Assembly: GCF_003968755.1 (NCBI RefSeq)
Contig: NZ_RYDL01000013.1
Location: 1 to 64,000 of the forward strand
From: Flavobacterium sp. RSP15
Lineage (GTDB): Bacteria > Bacteroidota > Bacteroidia > Flavobacteriales > Flavobacteriaceae
Length of the DNA: 64,000 nucleotides
Direction of reading: 5' to 3'
Shown here one piece after another: positions 17,612 through 27,138 of this stretch. A program made the position numbers and the translations under genes. The notes beneath the pieces are model-generated. The model made no database searches. It was not told the DNA's origin and saw only the letters and a program-made list of their open reading frames with translations. Position 1 is the first letter of the stretch. Every line of letters starts with the position of its first letter.

Positions 17612-18790
17612 ATGAATTTATCCAAATCAAGTGTTTTGTTTATGGCAGCCTGCACAGGACTTATCGTTGCTAACCTCTATTATTGCCAACCCTTAATTAT
17701 TTTAATAGCAGCCGAATTTAAAATCCCCGTAACGGATTCCGGTACAATAACCTACCTGACGCAAGCAGGGTATGCCATTGGACTTTTTTTTATGGTTCCG
17801 CTTGGCGATAAGATTGAACGTAAAAAACAGATTTTAATCACCACTTTTGCCTCAGTAATAGCCTTGATTATTGCGGCTACTGCCCAAAGTTTTGTGGTGC
17901 TAGAAATTGCTTCATTACTTATTGGTATTACTTCTATAGTGCCACAATTGATTTTACCTTTGGCTGCCTCTTTAAGTAAGCCGGAAGAACGGGGTAAAGT
18001 GGTAGGGACCATTATGAGTGGTTTGCTTGTGGGGATATTATTATCTAGAACCCTTAGCGGCTTTATTGGAGATATTTGGGGCTGGCGAGCCATGTTTTGG
18101 ATAGCCGCCGGAATATGTTTGTTTATTTTTTTTGTAATCTACAAGCAATTTCCATTCAACCAACCAGTATTCGAGGGAACTTATGCGCAATTAATTCAAT
18201 CGCTTTTTTCTCTGATAAAAACCCAACCGTTATTGCGAGAAGCAACCGTGATGAATGTGTTTTGTTTTGCTCAATTTGGAGCGTTTTGGACCACAATGGT
18301 GTTATTGCTTTCTGATGATCCTTTTCATTTTAATAGCGCAACAATAGGTCTTTTTGGCGTGGTGGGCGCTTCCGGAGCATTAGCGGCGCCTTTAGTCGGT
18401 AAAATCGGAGACAAAGGCAGTTCTAGAGTTGTTGTGGGATATGGCAGTTTATTGATGTTAGTCAGTTTTGTTATTTTTTATTTTTCAGGACAAAGTATTA
18501 TCGGAATAATTACAGGGATTGTCTGTATTGATATTGGTTTACAAAGTGTTCATATTTCAAATCAAACCCGTGTATATTCAATACTTCCAGAGGCACGAAA
18601 CCGTATGAACACCGTATATATGTCGTTTAGTTTTTTAGGAACTGCGGCAGGTTCAGCTTATGGTTTGATGTTATGGAAATATGGAGGCTGGGAGGCCGTT
18701 ACTTTGGGTTGTATTATTTTGTCTTTATTAGCATTAACTGTTTATGCAGTTACTTATAAACGCAAAGACAAAGTGCAAAAAGTACAATGA
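17612..18790 (+). CDS. MFS transporter
   Basis: A 392-residue inner-membrane protein with about 12 membrane helices. The opening MAACTGLIVANLYYCQPLI and the GDKIERKKQI loop after helix 2 (MFS motif A variant) are characteristic of drug:proton antiporter-like MFS proteins. It is expected to export a small molecule. The dyad upstream suggests induction by a regulator encoded elsewhere. A strong terminator follows. Confidence 0.9.
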   Translation: MNLSKSSVLFMAACTGLIVANLYYCQPLIILIAAEFKIPVTDSGTITYLTQAGYAIGLFFMVPLGDKIERKKQILITTFASVIALIIAATAQSFVVLEIASLLIGITSIVPQLILPLAASLSKPEERGKVVGTIMSGLLVGILLSRTLSGFIGDIWGWRAMFWIAAGICLFIFFVIYKQFPFNQPVFEGTYAQLIQSLFSLIKTQPLLREATVMNVFCFAQFGAFWTTMVLLLSDDPFHFNSATIGLFGVVGASGALAAPLVGKIGDKGSSRVVVGYGSLLMLVSFVIFYFSGQSIIGIITGIVCIDIGLQSVHISNQTRVYSILPEARNRMNTVYMSFSFLGTAAGSAYGLMLWKYGGWEAVTLGCIILSLLALTVYAVTYKRKDKVQKVQ

Positions 18791-18800
18791 ATTGATTATA

Positions 18801-18837
18801 AAAAAAGCGCAAAGTATTTTGACTTTGCGCTTTTTTT
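18801..18837. terminator. Bidirectional terminator hairpin
   Basis: A perfect 15-bp stem (AAAAAAGCGCAAAGT / ACTTTGCGCTTTTTT) with a six-base loop lies between the convergent MFS and carboxypeptidase genes, with A and T runs at its ends. Confidence 0.93.
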
Positions 18838-18874
18838 ATAATACTCTGAAATACTTTAAAAAGAATATAGTTTT

Positions 18875-21394
18875 TTACATGAGTTTGCCAAAGAAAACAG
18901 CATTCCAAAACAATTTTTCTGTTCCCAGCCAGAAGGCTCGGAAATTAGTATTGTCTGTGAAAATTAAAATGGCTCCATCTCCTTTTCGAATGGCTTGAAA
19001 CGGTACCGTTTCTTTTAACAATTCCAGTTTTGGTTTCGAAATGTAACCGCTCAACAATGGATTTTTAGTATATTGGATTGGATTACCAAAACTGTTTTTA
19101 TTGGGTTCAATAAAAATAGAGGAGTTTCTGAAAATAGGCATCATATTTCGTGGCATTCCATAATTAATAGGATGTGATAAATCTAATCTGGTTTCAAATA
19201 TTGCCCCGCCAATCTCTTGTGCTCCCTTGAAATCACTAGTTTGTTCAAATGAAATTGCTTTAGCTTCATTTTTAGTAGTTTTCAAAGTTAATTCAATTAA
19301 TTTACTATCATTCAGCCATTTAATAGCATCCTGATATGCAATTAAAGTTCCTCCACTTTGAGTCCATTGCTCTATTTTAGCTGCTGTAGCTGGTGAAAGT
19401 CCACCATAATTTCCATTGACCATGATCAAAGTCGTATAACCACTTAGAGTCACTCTTTGTAGTTGTTCCATATCTATTTTAGTCAATGGAATTTGTGCTT
19501 TTTGATCAAATAAATGCCATAATTCTCCCGCATCTGATGGATCAACACCACGTCCCACGACCATAGCTACTTTAGGCATGGTAAGATTGACTAGATTGGG
19601 ATTTCCTAAATTGGCACCATCAGTAAACCCGGTTTCTACGGCGGTAATAGCAATAGCGTATTCCGGGATAATTTGGTTCAGGTACGCATACATTTCGTCT
19701 GAACTCATTGTCTGATTCTGAACAGGTACTAACAAACTCCCATAGGAAAAAGTTTTTCCGTTGTGGACAAATGGTTTCTTAGTGGTTTTTATACGCAGTC
19801 CTTTGGCCTGTAATTGGTATAAAAGTTTAGGAGAATTGTAGTCTGTCCATTCGATTAGGTATCCTACATCACTTTTTTGATTGACCGTTCCGGGTTTCAA
19901 TACATTTTCGTAACGTGCCCCGGCTTGTGAAAGGGAATTCAGTTCCTCAAAATTTAAATTGAAAGCCAGATCAAAATTCCATGCTGAAATGTCATAAAAG
20001 ATACTGTCTTTGAACTTGGTTTGTCTATCAAAAATAGCGTGTATGAGCTTTGAGTTTTTTTGTTCCATGGGAATAATAATACTCAAATCTTTACTGAATT
20101 TCTTTTTGTTGATGGTGATGTCTTCTTTCAATTGCAGCATTTCAATTTTATGCTGGCTAAGTATTTTGGCGAGTTCTTGAACTTTAGTAGCATCTTTTTC
20201 ATCTCCAAATACATAGCCTTTTGTTTTGTTTCTTTTACTTTCGGCACTGGAATTAGTAAAAAAATCGCGTTGGTATTCCAGCAACTCTTTTCGCATTTCA
20301 TACGCAGCCTGTAATGATGACAAGCTGGTTGTAAATTGATTTTTGATGGTAAATGGAAAAGTGATTATTCCGTTTACGCTTTGTTGGGCATGTCCTCTTG
20401 AACTTGCTTGTTCAAATAAAATACCGATACCTCCATTGATGTCAGGATAGGTAGATCCTTTGCCGTAATAAAAGTCATCAAAACCATCTTCGACATAATA
20501 AAAACTTCCGATTTTATCCAATGCTTTGGCATGGTAGCCTGCAATTTTTTTGGTTAGTTTTTGGTTTAATTCAGGAGTGAGTGGGTTGGTGCGGCTTTGA
20601 ACTCCCGGCTGAAAAAAGTAAGTCGAATTAGTTCCCATTTCGTGAAAATCACACAATACATTTGGCATCCATTTCCTGAAAGTCCTAATGCGCGCCTGAC
20701 TTTCTGGAAGTTGAACGGGAAGCCAGTCTCTGTTCATGTCAAACCAGTAGTGATTAAATCTTCCGCCTGGCCATGCTTCATTAAATTCTCGATCATTAGG
20801 ATCTGTTACTAAGTTTTTACTTTTATGGCTGTTCACCCAAGTTGAAAAACGATGCAAACCATCTGGATTTAAACTTGGATCTAATAGAATAATCGTATTA
20901 TCCAGCATTTTCTTTAGTTCAGGACTTTCTGAGGCTGTAAGATAATAGGCCAGAGCAATTGCGGCACCGGTTCCGCTGGATTCATTTCCATGGATTGAAT
21001 AGCTTAAATAGAGTACGATAGGCAAATTAGATACATCCGAAGCATTAGTATCTGAATCCGATAAAGCGAGGTGTTTTCTATGAATTTCATCAATTTTTGC
21101 TAAATTTTCAGGACTTGAAATGGTAAGTAATTGTAGTGGACGGTTTTCATAAGTGTAACCGGTTGTTTCTATTTGCACTCTGTCAGAAGCTTTTGCAATA
21201 GCTTCCATAAAGCGAACTACTTGATTGTGATCAGTATGCATTTCTCCTAATTCAAAATTAAAAACACTTTTAGGTGTCGGAATTTTGTCATTGTACGTTT
21301 CGTTTTGCGGCAAAAAATACGCTAGCGGTACTGGTCTTTCTTGCGCATTGCAAATGAAACTAAAAAAGAATAAAAGGTAATAAATAGATTTCAT
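18875..21394 (-). CDS. M14 family zinc carboxypeptidase-like protein, secreted
   Basis: An 839-residue exported metallopeptidase. The start is placed at the ATG giving MKSIYYLLFFFSFICNAQ, a clean signal peptide; an upstream in-frame ATG at 21436 would bury it. The M14 zinc ligands are visible in SIHGNESSG (HxxE) and DFHEMGT. About 340 residues of catalytic domain are followed by a long C-terminal region containing a class I amidotransferase-like fold segment (VAMVVGRGVD, MVNGNYGG). It should trim peptides or cell-wall material outside the cytoplasm. Confidence 0.88.
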   Translation of the reverse strand: MKSIYYLLFFFSFICNAQERPVPLAYFLPQNETYNDKIPTPKSVFNFELGEMHTDHNQVVRFMEAIAKASDRVQIETTGYTYENRPLQLLTISSPENLAKIDEIHRKHLALSDSDTNASDVSNLPIVLYLSYSIHGNESSGTGAAIALAYYLTASESPELKKMLDNTIILLDPSLNPDGLHRFSTWVNSHKSKNLVTDPNDREFNEAWPGGRFNHYWFDMNRDWLPVQLPESQARIRTFRKWMPNVLCDFHEMGTNSTYFFQPGVQSRTNPLTPELNQKLTKKIAGYHAKALDKIGSFYYVEDGFDDFYYGKGSTYPDINGGIGILFEQASSRGHAQQSVNGIITFPFTIKNQFTTSLSSLQAAYEMRKELLEYQRDFFTNSSAESKRNKTKGYVFGDEKDATKVQELAKILSQHKIEMLQLKEDITINKKKFSKDLSIIIPMEQKNSKLIHAIFDRQTKFKDSIFYDISAWNFDLAFNLNFEELNSLSQAGARYENVLKPGTVNQKSDVGYLIEWTDYNSPKLLYQLQAKGLRIKTTKKPFVHNGKTFSYGSLLVPVQNQTMSSDEMYAYLNQIIPEYAIAITAVETGFTDGANLGNPNLVNLTMPKVAMVVGRGVDPSDAGELWHLFDQKAQIPLTKIDMEQLQRVTLSGYTTLIMVNGNYGGLSPATAAKIEQWTQSGGTLIAYQDAIKWLNDSKLIELTLKTTKNEAKAISFEQTSDFKGAQEIGGAIFETRLDLSHPINYGMPRNMMPIFRNSSIFIEPNKNSFGNPIQYTKNPLLSGYISKPKLELLKETVPFQAIRKGDGAILIFTDNTNFRAFWLGTEKLFWNAVFFGKLM

Positions 21395-21586
21395 AGATAA
21401 ATAGGTTTTTAGTGGTGACGGTATAAAAAGAATCATTTGAATACAGGTTGTGTTAGAATTACATCAAAGATTAAATTTCAAGTAGCTTTAAATAGGATCC
21501 TTTTTAAGACAGAAAATTGGAAGAAATTTCAAGATGATTTATCAAATGTAACGTTTTAGTGAATAGGTTCAAATAAATTAATTTTG

Positions 21587-21594
21587 TAAATTTG
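21587..21594 (+). promoter_or_regulatory. -7 element upstream of the peptidylprolyl isomerase gene
   Basis: TAAATTTG matches TAnnTTTG and is 24 bases before the ATG at 21619. The -33 match is weak. Confidence 0.5.
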
Positions 21595-21618
21595 CATTTC
21601 AATAAAAATTAAAAAGCA

Positions 21619-22551
21619 ATGGAAAACGGAATATATGCTAAGTTCAACACCACAAAAGGGGCTGTTTTAGTAAAACTAACGCACGATTTGACTCCTGGTA
21701 CAGTTGGGAACTTTGTAGGATTAGCAGAAGGTAACTTAGAAAATAAAGTTAAACCACAAGGAGTTAAGTTTTATAATGGATTAAAATTTCACAGAGTAAT
21801 TCCTGATTTTATGGTACAAGGCGGTTGTCCACAAGGAACAGGAACTGGAGATCCAGGGTACAAATTTGATGATGAGTTTCATCCAAGTCTAAAACATGAT
21901 CGTCCGGGTGTTTTGGCGATGGCCAATTCAGGACCAGGAACGAATGGTTCTCAATTTTACATTACACACATTCCTACGGAATGGCTGGATAATAAGCATA
22001 CTGTTTTTGGCCATGTAGTTGAAGGTCAGGATGTCGTTGATACTATCGCTCAAGGCGATGTTTTAGAGACTTTAGAGATCGTTAGAGTAGGAGACGAAGC
22101 TAAAAATTGGAATGCAATTGAAGCTTTTATTAGCTTTAAGGGATCACGGAACAAACGTGATGCTACTTTGAAAGCCGATGCTGAAGCTGCGATGGAAAAA
22201 TTAGCTGCGGGTTTTGAAAAAACAGAAAGTGGACTGCGTTACCAATTCATCCAAAGAGGAGAAGGTAAAAAAGCAGAAAGTGGAAAAACCGTTGCTGTTC
22301 ACTATGAAGGTTCATTAGAGAATGGAAAAGTGTTTGATTCCTCTTATCCAAGAAAAAAACCAATCGAATTTAGATTGGGGCAAGGTCAGGTTATTGAGGG
22401 TTGGGATGAAGGAATTGCCTTGTTGCGTGTAGGTGACAAAGCACGTTTTGTAATTCCATCTCATTTAGGGTATGGATCTCGTGGTGCCGGAGGAGCAATT
22501 CCGCCAAATGCTACTTTGATTTTTGATGTCGAATTGATGGAAGTAAAATAG
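21619..22551 (+). CDS. Cyclophilin-FKBP fusion peptidylprolyl isomerase
   Basis: A 310-residue protein combining two unrelated prolyl isomerase folds. Residues 1 to about 165 are a cyclophilin (FHRVIPDFMVQGG active-site strand, then GTNGSQFYIT and the W-L-D-N-KHTVFG segment). Residues about 205-310 are an FKBP domain (VAVHYEGSLENGKVFDSS, VIEGWDEGIALL, GYGSRGAGGAIPPNATLIFDVEL). A charged helical linker joins them. No signal peptide, so it acts in the cytoplasm, presumably as a folding helper. Such dual immunophilins are known in some Bacteroidota. It is a single-gene unit with a terminator. Confidence 0.93.
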   Translation: MENGIYAKFNTTKGAVLVKLTHDLTPGTVGNFVGLAEGNLENKVKPQGVKFYNGLKFHRVIPDFMVQGGCPQGTGTGDPGYKFDDEFHPSLKHDRPGVLAMANSGPGTNGSQFYITHIPTEWLDNKHTVFGHVVEGQDVVDTIAQGDVLETLEIVRVGDEAKNWNAIEAFISFKGSRNKRDATLKADAEAAMEKLAAGFEKTESGLRYQFIQRGEGKKAESGKTVAVHYEGSLENGKVFDSSYPRKKPIEFRLGQGQVIEGWDEGIALLRVGDKARFVIPSHLGYGSRGAGGAIPPNATLIFDVELMEVK

Positions 22552-22590
22552 TTTTTAGTACTCTTTTCAGCGACTAGAAAAGATAAATAC

Positions 22591-22624
22591 AAAGAATCCC
22601 AAAACGAAAGTTTTGGGATTCTTT
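22591..22624. terminator. Bidirectional terminator hairpin
   Basis: A perfect 15-bp stem (AAAGAATCCCAAAAC / GTTTTGGGATTCTTT) with a GAAA tetraloop sits between convergent genes. Confidence 0.93.
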
Positions 22625-22661
22625 TATACCGCTTATTTCTAAGGCTTTTTTATCGGAATAC

Positions 22662-23546
22662 TTAATTGTCAATATTTATTCTTACTTCTTGGTAATTGGC
22701 ATCATAGCGCCAGGAAAAACCAATACCTCCATACAGTGCAGATGGAGTATCTTTAAGACTTGTACTTATTGAGGCATCAATTTGCATGTCTTTATTTAAC
22801 AAATAAGCAGCGCCACCACGAACAATTGCATCGCTGTAAAAATCACTTTTGAACCCCTGATTTTCTACAAATCCGGACCATTTGTTATTAAACCCTCTAG
22901 TCAAAGTTACCACGTAGCCATAACTCGGGAATTCAGTAGTAATATAGTCAGCAATGATATTCGTCACAAAAACCCACCTGCCATCGCCTAAGTGGTTTTG
23001 GGTAATCAACATAATTTTTGGAGATATACTGGATTCAGGGGAAAAAGAATAGGGATTGTCTGCCATCGTAAAATTAGCTCCTGCAAATATAGATACAGCA
23101 GGAATTAATTGATGCCAGTCAAAACTTTGATTGGCTTTCCAGCTGTAGAGGTTTGTTTTTTTTTCATAATTCCGGAAAGGATCATACACTAAATATTTAG
23201 CTCCCAGAACCGTTTGCTTGAAGTCTGCACGATTGGTTTTGTTGAATAAAGAAGTGTATTGTTCGTTTTGGTATTGTATATCGGCTATCAATTCCAGCTT
23301 TTCCATGAATAATCCCCATCGCAATGTGGCATCAATCCCAAAACCGTTTGCATCATAGTTCAATAAACGATGGTTTTGTTTGATCCCGTAAACACCAGTT
23401 TCTATTTGGATAACAGACTTTCCAACAGCAAAAGCCGACATGGTTTCACCCGGTCTGTTCGAATTGATTTGATCCGTATGTTGCCCATAATGAATACTTG
23501 GAATCATTGAGAGAGCTACAATTAGTAAGATTTTGATTTTGGACAT
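22662..23546 (-). CDS. Outer-membrane beta-barrel protein (phenol MetA-like transporter family)
   Basis: A 294-residue exported protein with a signal peptide ending SIHYGQ. The opening of the mature part, INSNRPGETMSAFAVGKSVIQIETG, and the later alternating strands ending IGFSWRYD resemble the MetA-pathway-type outer-membrane proteins (PF13557-like). It probably forms a small beta-barrel. Its cargo or role is unknown, and it has no operon partner. Confidence 0.7.
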   Translation of the reverse strand: MSKIKILLIVALSMIPSIHYGQHTDQINSNRPGETMSAFAVGKSVIQIETGVYGIKQNHRLLNYDANGFGIDATLRWGLFMEKLELIADIQYQNEQYTSLFNKTNRADFKQTVLGAKYLVYDPFRNYEKKTNLYSWKANQSFDWHQLIPAVSIFAGANFTMADNPYSFSPESSISPKIMLITQNHLGDGRWVFVTNIIADYITTEFPSYGYVVTLTRGFNNKWSGFVENQGFKSDFYSDAIVRGGAAYLLNKDMQIDASISTSLKDTPSALYGGIGFSWRYDANYQEVRINIDN

Positions 23547-23644
23547 CTTATTTTTTTTAGTTAAAAAGTAACAACGCTTTTCAAATGTAGTATATTTTAT
23601 TATTTATTTAAGAGAGATAGTTTAATTTTGAACAGTTGATTTAT

Positions 23645-23652
23645 TAATTTTG
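23645..23652 (+). promoter_or_regulatory. -7 element for the surface-glycan cluster
   Basis: TAATTTTG matches TAnnTTTG, 17 bases before the DUF4834 gene. A second copy lies at 23623-23630. The -33 spacing is not ideal for either. Confidence 0.4.
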
Positions 23653-23669
23653 GAAAAAATTACAATTAT

Positions 23670-23954
23670 ATGCAAACAGCTTCATTTACTGGTTTTATAA
23701 AAGCACTTTTTTATATGATTGCTTTCTATTATATTTTTAGATTTTTGGCGAAATTATTTCTGCCATTATTAGTAAAAAAAGTAGTGCAGAAAGCAGGCGA
23801 AAACATGCAGAAGCAACAGCAGTATGCACAAGAGAATACGTGGCAAAAAACGCAATCGAAGGAGGAAGAAGTTCTTTACACAACAGCAAATACTAAAAAC
23901 CCACGCGAAACCAAAAAAGTGGGCGATTATGTTGATTACGAAGAAATAGATTAA
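23670..23954 (+). CDS. DUF4834 family small membrane protein
   Basis: A 94-residue protein with one or two N-terminal hydrophobic segments (about residues 8-36, IKALFYMIAFYYIFRFLAKL), then a charged, glutamine-rich region and an acidic C-terminus ending VGDYVDYEEID. This matches the Bacteroidota family DUF4834, of unknown function. It precedes the YfhO gene by 48 bases and is likely co-transcribed with it. Confidence 0.8.
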   Translation: MQTASFTGFIKALFYMIAFYYIFRFLAKLFLPLLVKKVVQKAGENMQKQQQYAQENTWQKTQSKEEEVLYTTANTKNPRETKKVGDYVDYEEID

Positions 23955-24002
23955 ATTTGTCGTTATCAGCATCATTTTTACTATAATCCAAACCATTTTA
24001 CA

Positions 24003-26423
24003 TTGAAAATAATAAATAAGTTCTATCCACACGCCTTAGCCATACTTGGTTTTGTTGTGATTTCTCTGATATATTTTTATCCTGTGTTACAAGGAAAGCA
24101 AATTTTCCAGTCTGATATTGTGCAATATACAGGAATGGCCAAAGAGCAAAATGACTTTAGAGCCACCAATGATGTGGAGCCGTATTGGACTAATTCCGCA
24201 TTTGGAGGTATGCCAACCTATCAACTAGGAGCAAAATATCCACACGATTACATTGGTGCGATAGACGATGCATTGCGATTTTTACCGCGTCCGGCTGATT
24301 ATTTGTTTTTATATTTTCTTGGATTTTATGGTTTGATGCTGGTATTAAAAGTGGATCCCTTAAAAGCCTTTTTTGGAGCATTGGCCTTTGGTTTATCTAC
24401 ATATCTGATTATTATTCTCGGTGTTGGTCATAACGCCAAAGCGCATGCGATTGCATATATGCCGTTGGTTATTGCCGGATTTATTTTGGTGTTTCAAAAA
24501 AAATACATACTAGGAGGTTTGATTACACTTTTTGCGACAGCATTAGAAATCAATGCGAATCATTTTCAAATGACCTATTATTTATTGATTTTCTTATTGA
24601 TTCTTTCTATATATTTTGTGTACCAGCAAGTAAAAGAAAAAGACTATAAATCGCTACTGTATTCATTTGGAATACTTGCGGTTGCGGGAATATTTGCTAT
24701 TGGCACCAATGCGACTAATTTATTAGCTACTGCCGAATATGCAGATTTTAGTACTCGAGGGAAAAGTGAATTAATCTTTAATCCTGATGGTTCAAAAAAG
24801 GATAGTAATAGCGCCTTGACGTATGAGTACATAACGGAATACAGTTATGGAATTATGGAAAGCTTTAATCTGATAGCGCCCCGACTTTTTGGAGGCTCAA
24901 ATAATGAGGCAGTAGGAAAAGACAGTAATATGTTTGAACTAATGGTGGGCAAGGGCGTACCAGAAGATCAGGCAACTGATTTTGTTTCAGGAATGCCAAC
25001 CTATTGGGGAGATCAACCCATAGTTGCTGCTCCCGCATACATTGGTATAGTGGTTTTCTTTTTGGCTATTATGGCCTTGTTTATTGATACACGCAAAATA
25101 AAATATGTATTCCTTTCTGGAGCTGTAGTTGCTTTGATACTTTCATGGGGGAAGAATCTTCCTTTAGTGACTGATTTTTTTATTGACTATATTCCTATGT
25201 ACAATAAATTTAGAGCAGTTTCCTCCATACAAGTTATTCTTGAATTGTGTTTTCCTGTTCTGGCTATTATGGGCTTACAGTCTTTCTTTACATTGGACAA
25301 AAAACTACAAAAGAAAGCCGTAATGGAGACCGGTGTTTTAGGGCTGGGATTAATACTGATCTTGTTTTTTAGTAAAAGTATGTTTAGTTTCTCTGGAGGT
25401 AATGATGCGTATTATCAACAAAGTTACGGACCTGACTTTGTTAATGCCTTAAAACAGGACCGAATGAGTTTGTATAGTGCTGATTTATTGCGATCTGGTT
25501 TCTTGATAGTAATTACAGCGGGTATTTTATGGTTGTTTATTAAAAATAGGTTTGCTCAGAAAACCGCTATTATACTTGTAGGCTTATTGATGGTTTTTGA
25601 TTTGTTTTTTGTTGATAAAAATTATGTGTCAGGAAAAGATTTTGTCAGCGGTAGGGAAGTGGAAGTCCCATTTCAGGAAACAGCTTCCGATGTTGAAATT
25701 CTCAAGGATACAACTCATTACAGAGTTTTTGAAGTAAGTGGAAACTTGTCCAGCGCACGGGCTTCTTATTTTCATAAATCAATAGGTGGTTACAGTGCCG
25801 TGAAGCCACGAAGAATGCAACAATTATTTGATTATCAAATTGCCAATAATAATATGGAAATCCTAAACATGCTAAATGTCAAGTATGTAATTCAGACGGA
25901 TAAGGAAGGAAAAGAATTTCCAACTTCGAACCCAAATGCCAATGGGAATGCCTGGTTTGTAAGCAGCGTGAAAGTGGTTAATACCCCTGATGACGAGATG
26001 AAATCGTTAGGACAACTAAATACTAAAGATGTCGCAATATTTAACCGGCATGAGCATGGATCTAAGTTTAGAAATGTTGGATTGAAAAGAAAATGGGATA
26101 CCAGTGGAACCATTCAATTAGACGTATACAAACCCAATTATCTTAAATATACTGCTAATAATACTAAATATGCTTTAGCAGTTTTTTCTGAAATATATTA
26201 TGAAAAGGGATGGAATGCCTATGTTGATGGCGTAAAAACAGTTCATTTCCCTGTTGATTATGTATTGAGAGCACTAGTTCTTCCAGGGGGTCAACACAAA
26301 ATAGAATTTAAGTTTGAACCTCAAGTTATAAAAACCGGAAGCACGATTACGTTGGTAAGTTCCATAGGAATGTTGTTGCTTTTGATTGGTGGGATTTATT
26401 TTGAAAGAAAAAAAAGGCGTTAG
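24003..26423 (+). CDS. YfhO family membrane protein
   Basis: An 806-residue integral membrane protein of the YfhO type (GT-C-like fold), with about a dozen helices, a periplasmic domain near 560-760 and a final helix. Gram-positive YfhO adds sugars to lipoteichoic acid; here a role in glycosylating surface lipids or glycans is inference. The start is a TTG codon: no ATG gives the full first helix, and KIINKFYPHALAILGF follows directly. It begins the run that contains the glycosyltransferase and flippase. Confidence 0.88.
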   Translation: MKIINKFYPHALAILGFVVISLIYFYPVLQGKQIFQSDIVQYTGMAKEQNDFRATNDVEPYWTNSAFGGMPTYQLGAKYPHDYIGAIDDALRFLPRPADYLFLYFLGFYGLMLVLKVDPLKAFFGALAFGLSTYLIIILGVGHNAKAHAIAYMPLVIAGFILVFQKKYILGGLITLFATALEINANHFQMTYYLLIFLLILSIYFVYQQVKEKDYKSLLYSFGILAVAGIFAIGTNATNLLATAEYADFSTRGKSELIFNPDGSKKDSNSALTYEYITEYSYGIMESFNLIAPRLFGGSNNEAVGKDSNMFELMVGKGVPEDQATDFVSGMPTYWGDQPIVAAPAYIGIVVFFLAIMALFIDTRKIKYVFLSGAVVALILSWGKNLPLVTDFFIDYIPMYNKFRAVSSIQVILELCFPVLAIMGLQSFFTLDKKLQKKAVMETGVLGLGLILILFFSKSMFSFSGGNDAYYQQSYGPDFVNALKQDRMSLYSADLLRSGFLIVITAGILWLFIKNRFAQKTAIILVGLLMVFDLFFVDKNYVSGKDFVSGREVEVPFQETASDVEILKDTTHYRVFEVSGNLSSARASYFHKSIGGYSAVKPRRMQQLFDYQIANNNMEILNMLNVKYVIQTDKEGKEFPTSNPNANGNAWFVSSVKVVNTPDDEMKSLGQLNTKDVAIFNRHEHGSKFRNVGLKRKWDTSGTIQLDVYKPNYLKYTANNTKYALAVFSEIYYEKGWNAYVDGVKTVHFPVDYVLRALVLPGGQHKIEFKFEPQVIKTGSTITLVSSIGMLLLLIGGIYFERKKRR

Positions 26424-26489
26424 CTGTCTGATATTTATTTGTAAATTTGATCTAATAAATTTTCGAATACATTCTAAATTTTTAATGCA

Positions 26490-26654
26490 ATGGGTAAAGT
26501 CAAATTAAATCACGAACATCCAACAGTAAAGGAGGCTAGATATGTTGAGGAAACAAGACAATTGACTTATCAGCAACGTTTTGAAAAACTGATGGCAATA
26601 ATCGAAATATCTTGCTTATTAAAGGCAGCAAAAAAATATTCAAAATCAAAATAA
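26490..26654 (+). CDS. Small protein preceding a nucleotidyltransferase (54 residues)
   Basis: An ATG-initiated 54-residue ORF beginning MGKVKLNHEHPTVKEARYVE and ending in a lysine-rich tail. It is polar and helix-forming, with the segment LTYQQRFEKLMAIIEI in the middle. It stops six bases before the nucleotidyltransferase start, as in toxin-antitoxin-like pairs. I do not recognise a named family. Tight spacing and protein-like composition favour a real gene. Confidence 0.6.
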   Translation: MGKVKLNHEHPTVKEARYVEETRQLTYQQRFEKLMAIIEISCLLKAAKKYSKSK

Positions 26655-26660
26655 TTTGAA

Positions 26661-27134
26661 ATGAATATGCAGAAACAAATAATAGATGTTTGGAAGTATT
26701 TATCAGAAAACAAGGTAAACTATCTAACCATCGGTGGATTTGCAGTAAATATTTACGGCTACGGAAGAAACACAGGAGATATTGATATTTTCATTGAAGA
26801 TACAATAGCTAATCGTGAAAATTTGAGAAAGGCCATTAAACAAATGGGATTGGGTGATTTTGAAAGTATTAAAACTATGCAATTCATTCCCGGTTGGACA
26901 GATTTCACTCTAAATATTAATTTTAGACTGGATATTATGACTTCTGTTAAAGGTTTAGAAAATCAACCTTTTGCTGCACTTTTAGAAAAAGCAAACATCA
27001 TAGATATAGATGGAATTCCAGTGTTTTTTATTGATTATGATAATTTGATTATTTCCAAAAAAGCAGCTAATAGACTTAAGGATCAACTAGATATTGAAGA
27101 GTTGGAGAAACTAAATAACAAAAATATTTATTAA
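26661..27134 (+). CDS. Nucleotidyltransferase-fold protein (AbiEii/DUF6036-like)
   Basis: A 157-residue protein of the polymerase-beta nucleotidyltransferase superfamily. The signature is complete: GG at 25-26, DxD at D40 and D42 in TGDIDIFIED, and a third acidic residue D91 in FRLDIM. Related stand-alone enzymes act in type IV toxin-antitoxin and MNT/HEPN systems, where they modify a partner protein or RNA. The partner here would be the 54-residue ORF just upstream. An alternative start is M3. Placement between YfhO and glycan genes suggests an inserted cassette. Confidence 0.75.
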   Translation: MNMQKQIIDVWKYLSENKVNYLTIGGFAVNIYGYGRNTGDIDIFIEDTIANRENLRKAIKQMGLGDFESIKTMQFIPGWTDFTLNINFRLDIMTSVKGLENQPFAALLEKANIIDIDGIPVFFIDYDNLIISKKAANRLKDQLDIEELEKLNNKNIY

Positions 27135-27138
27135 AATT

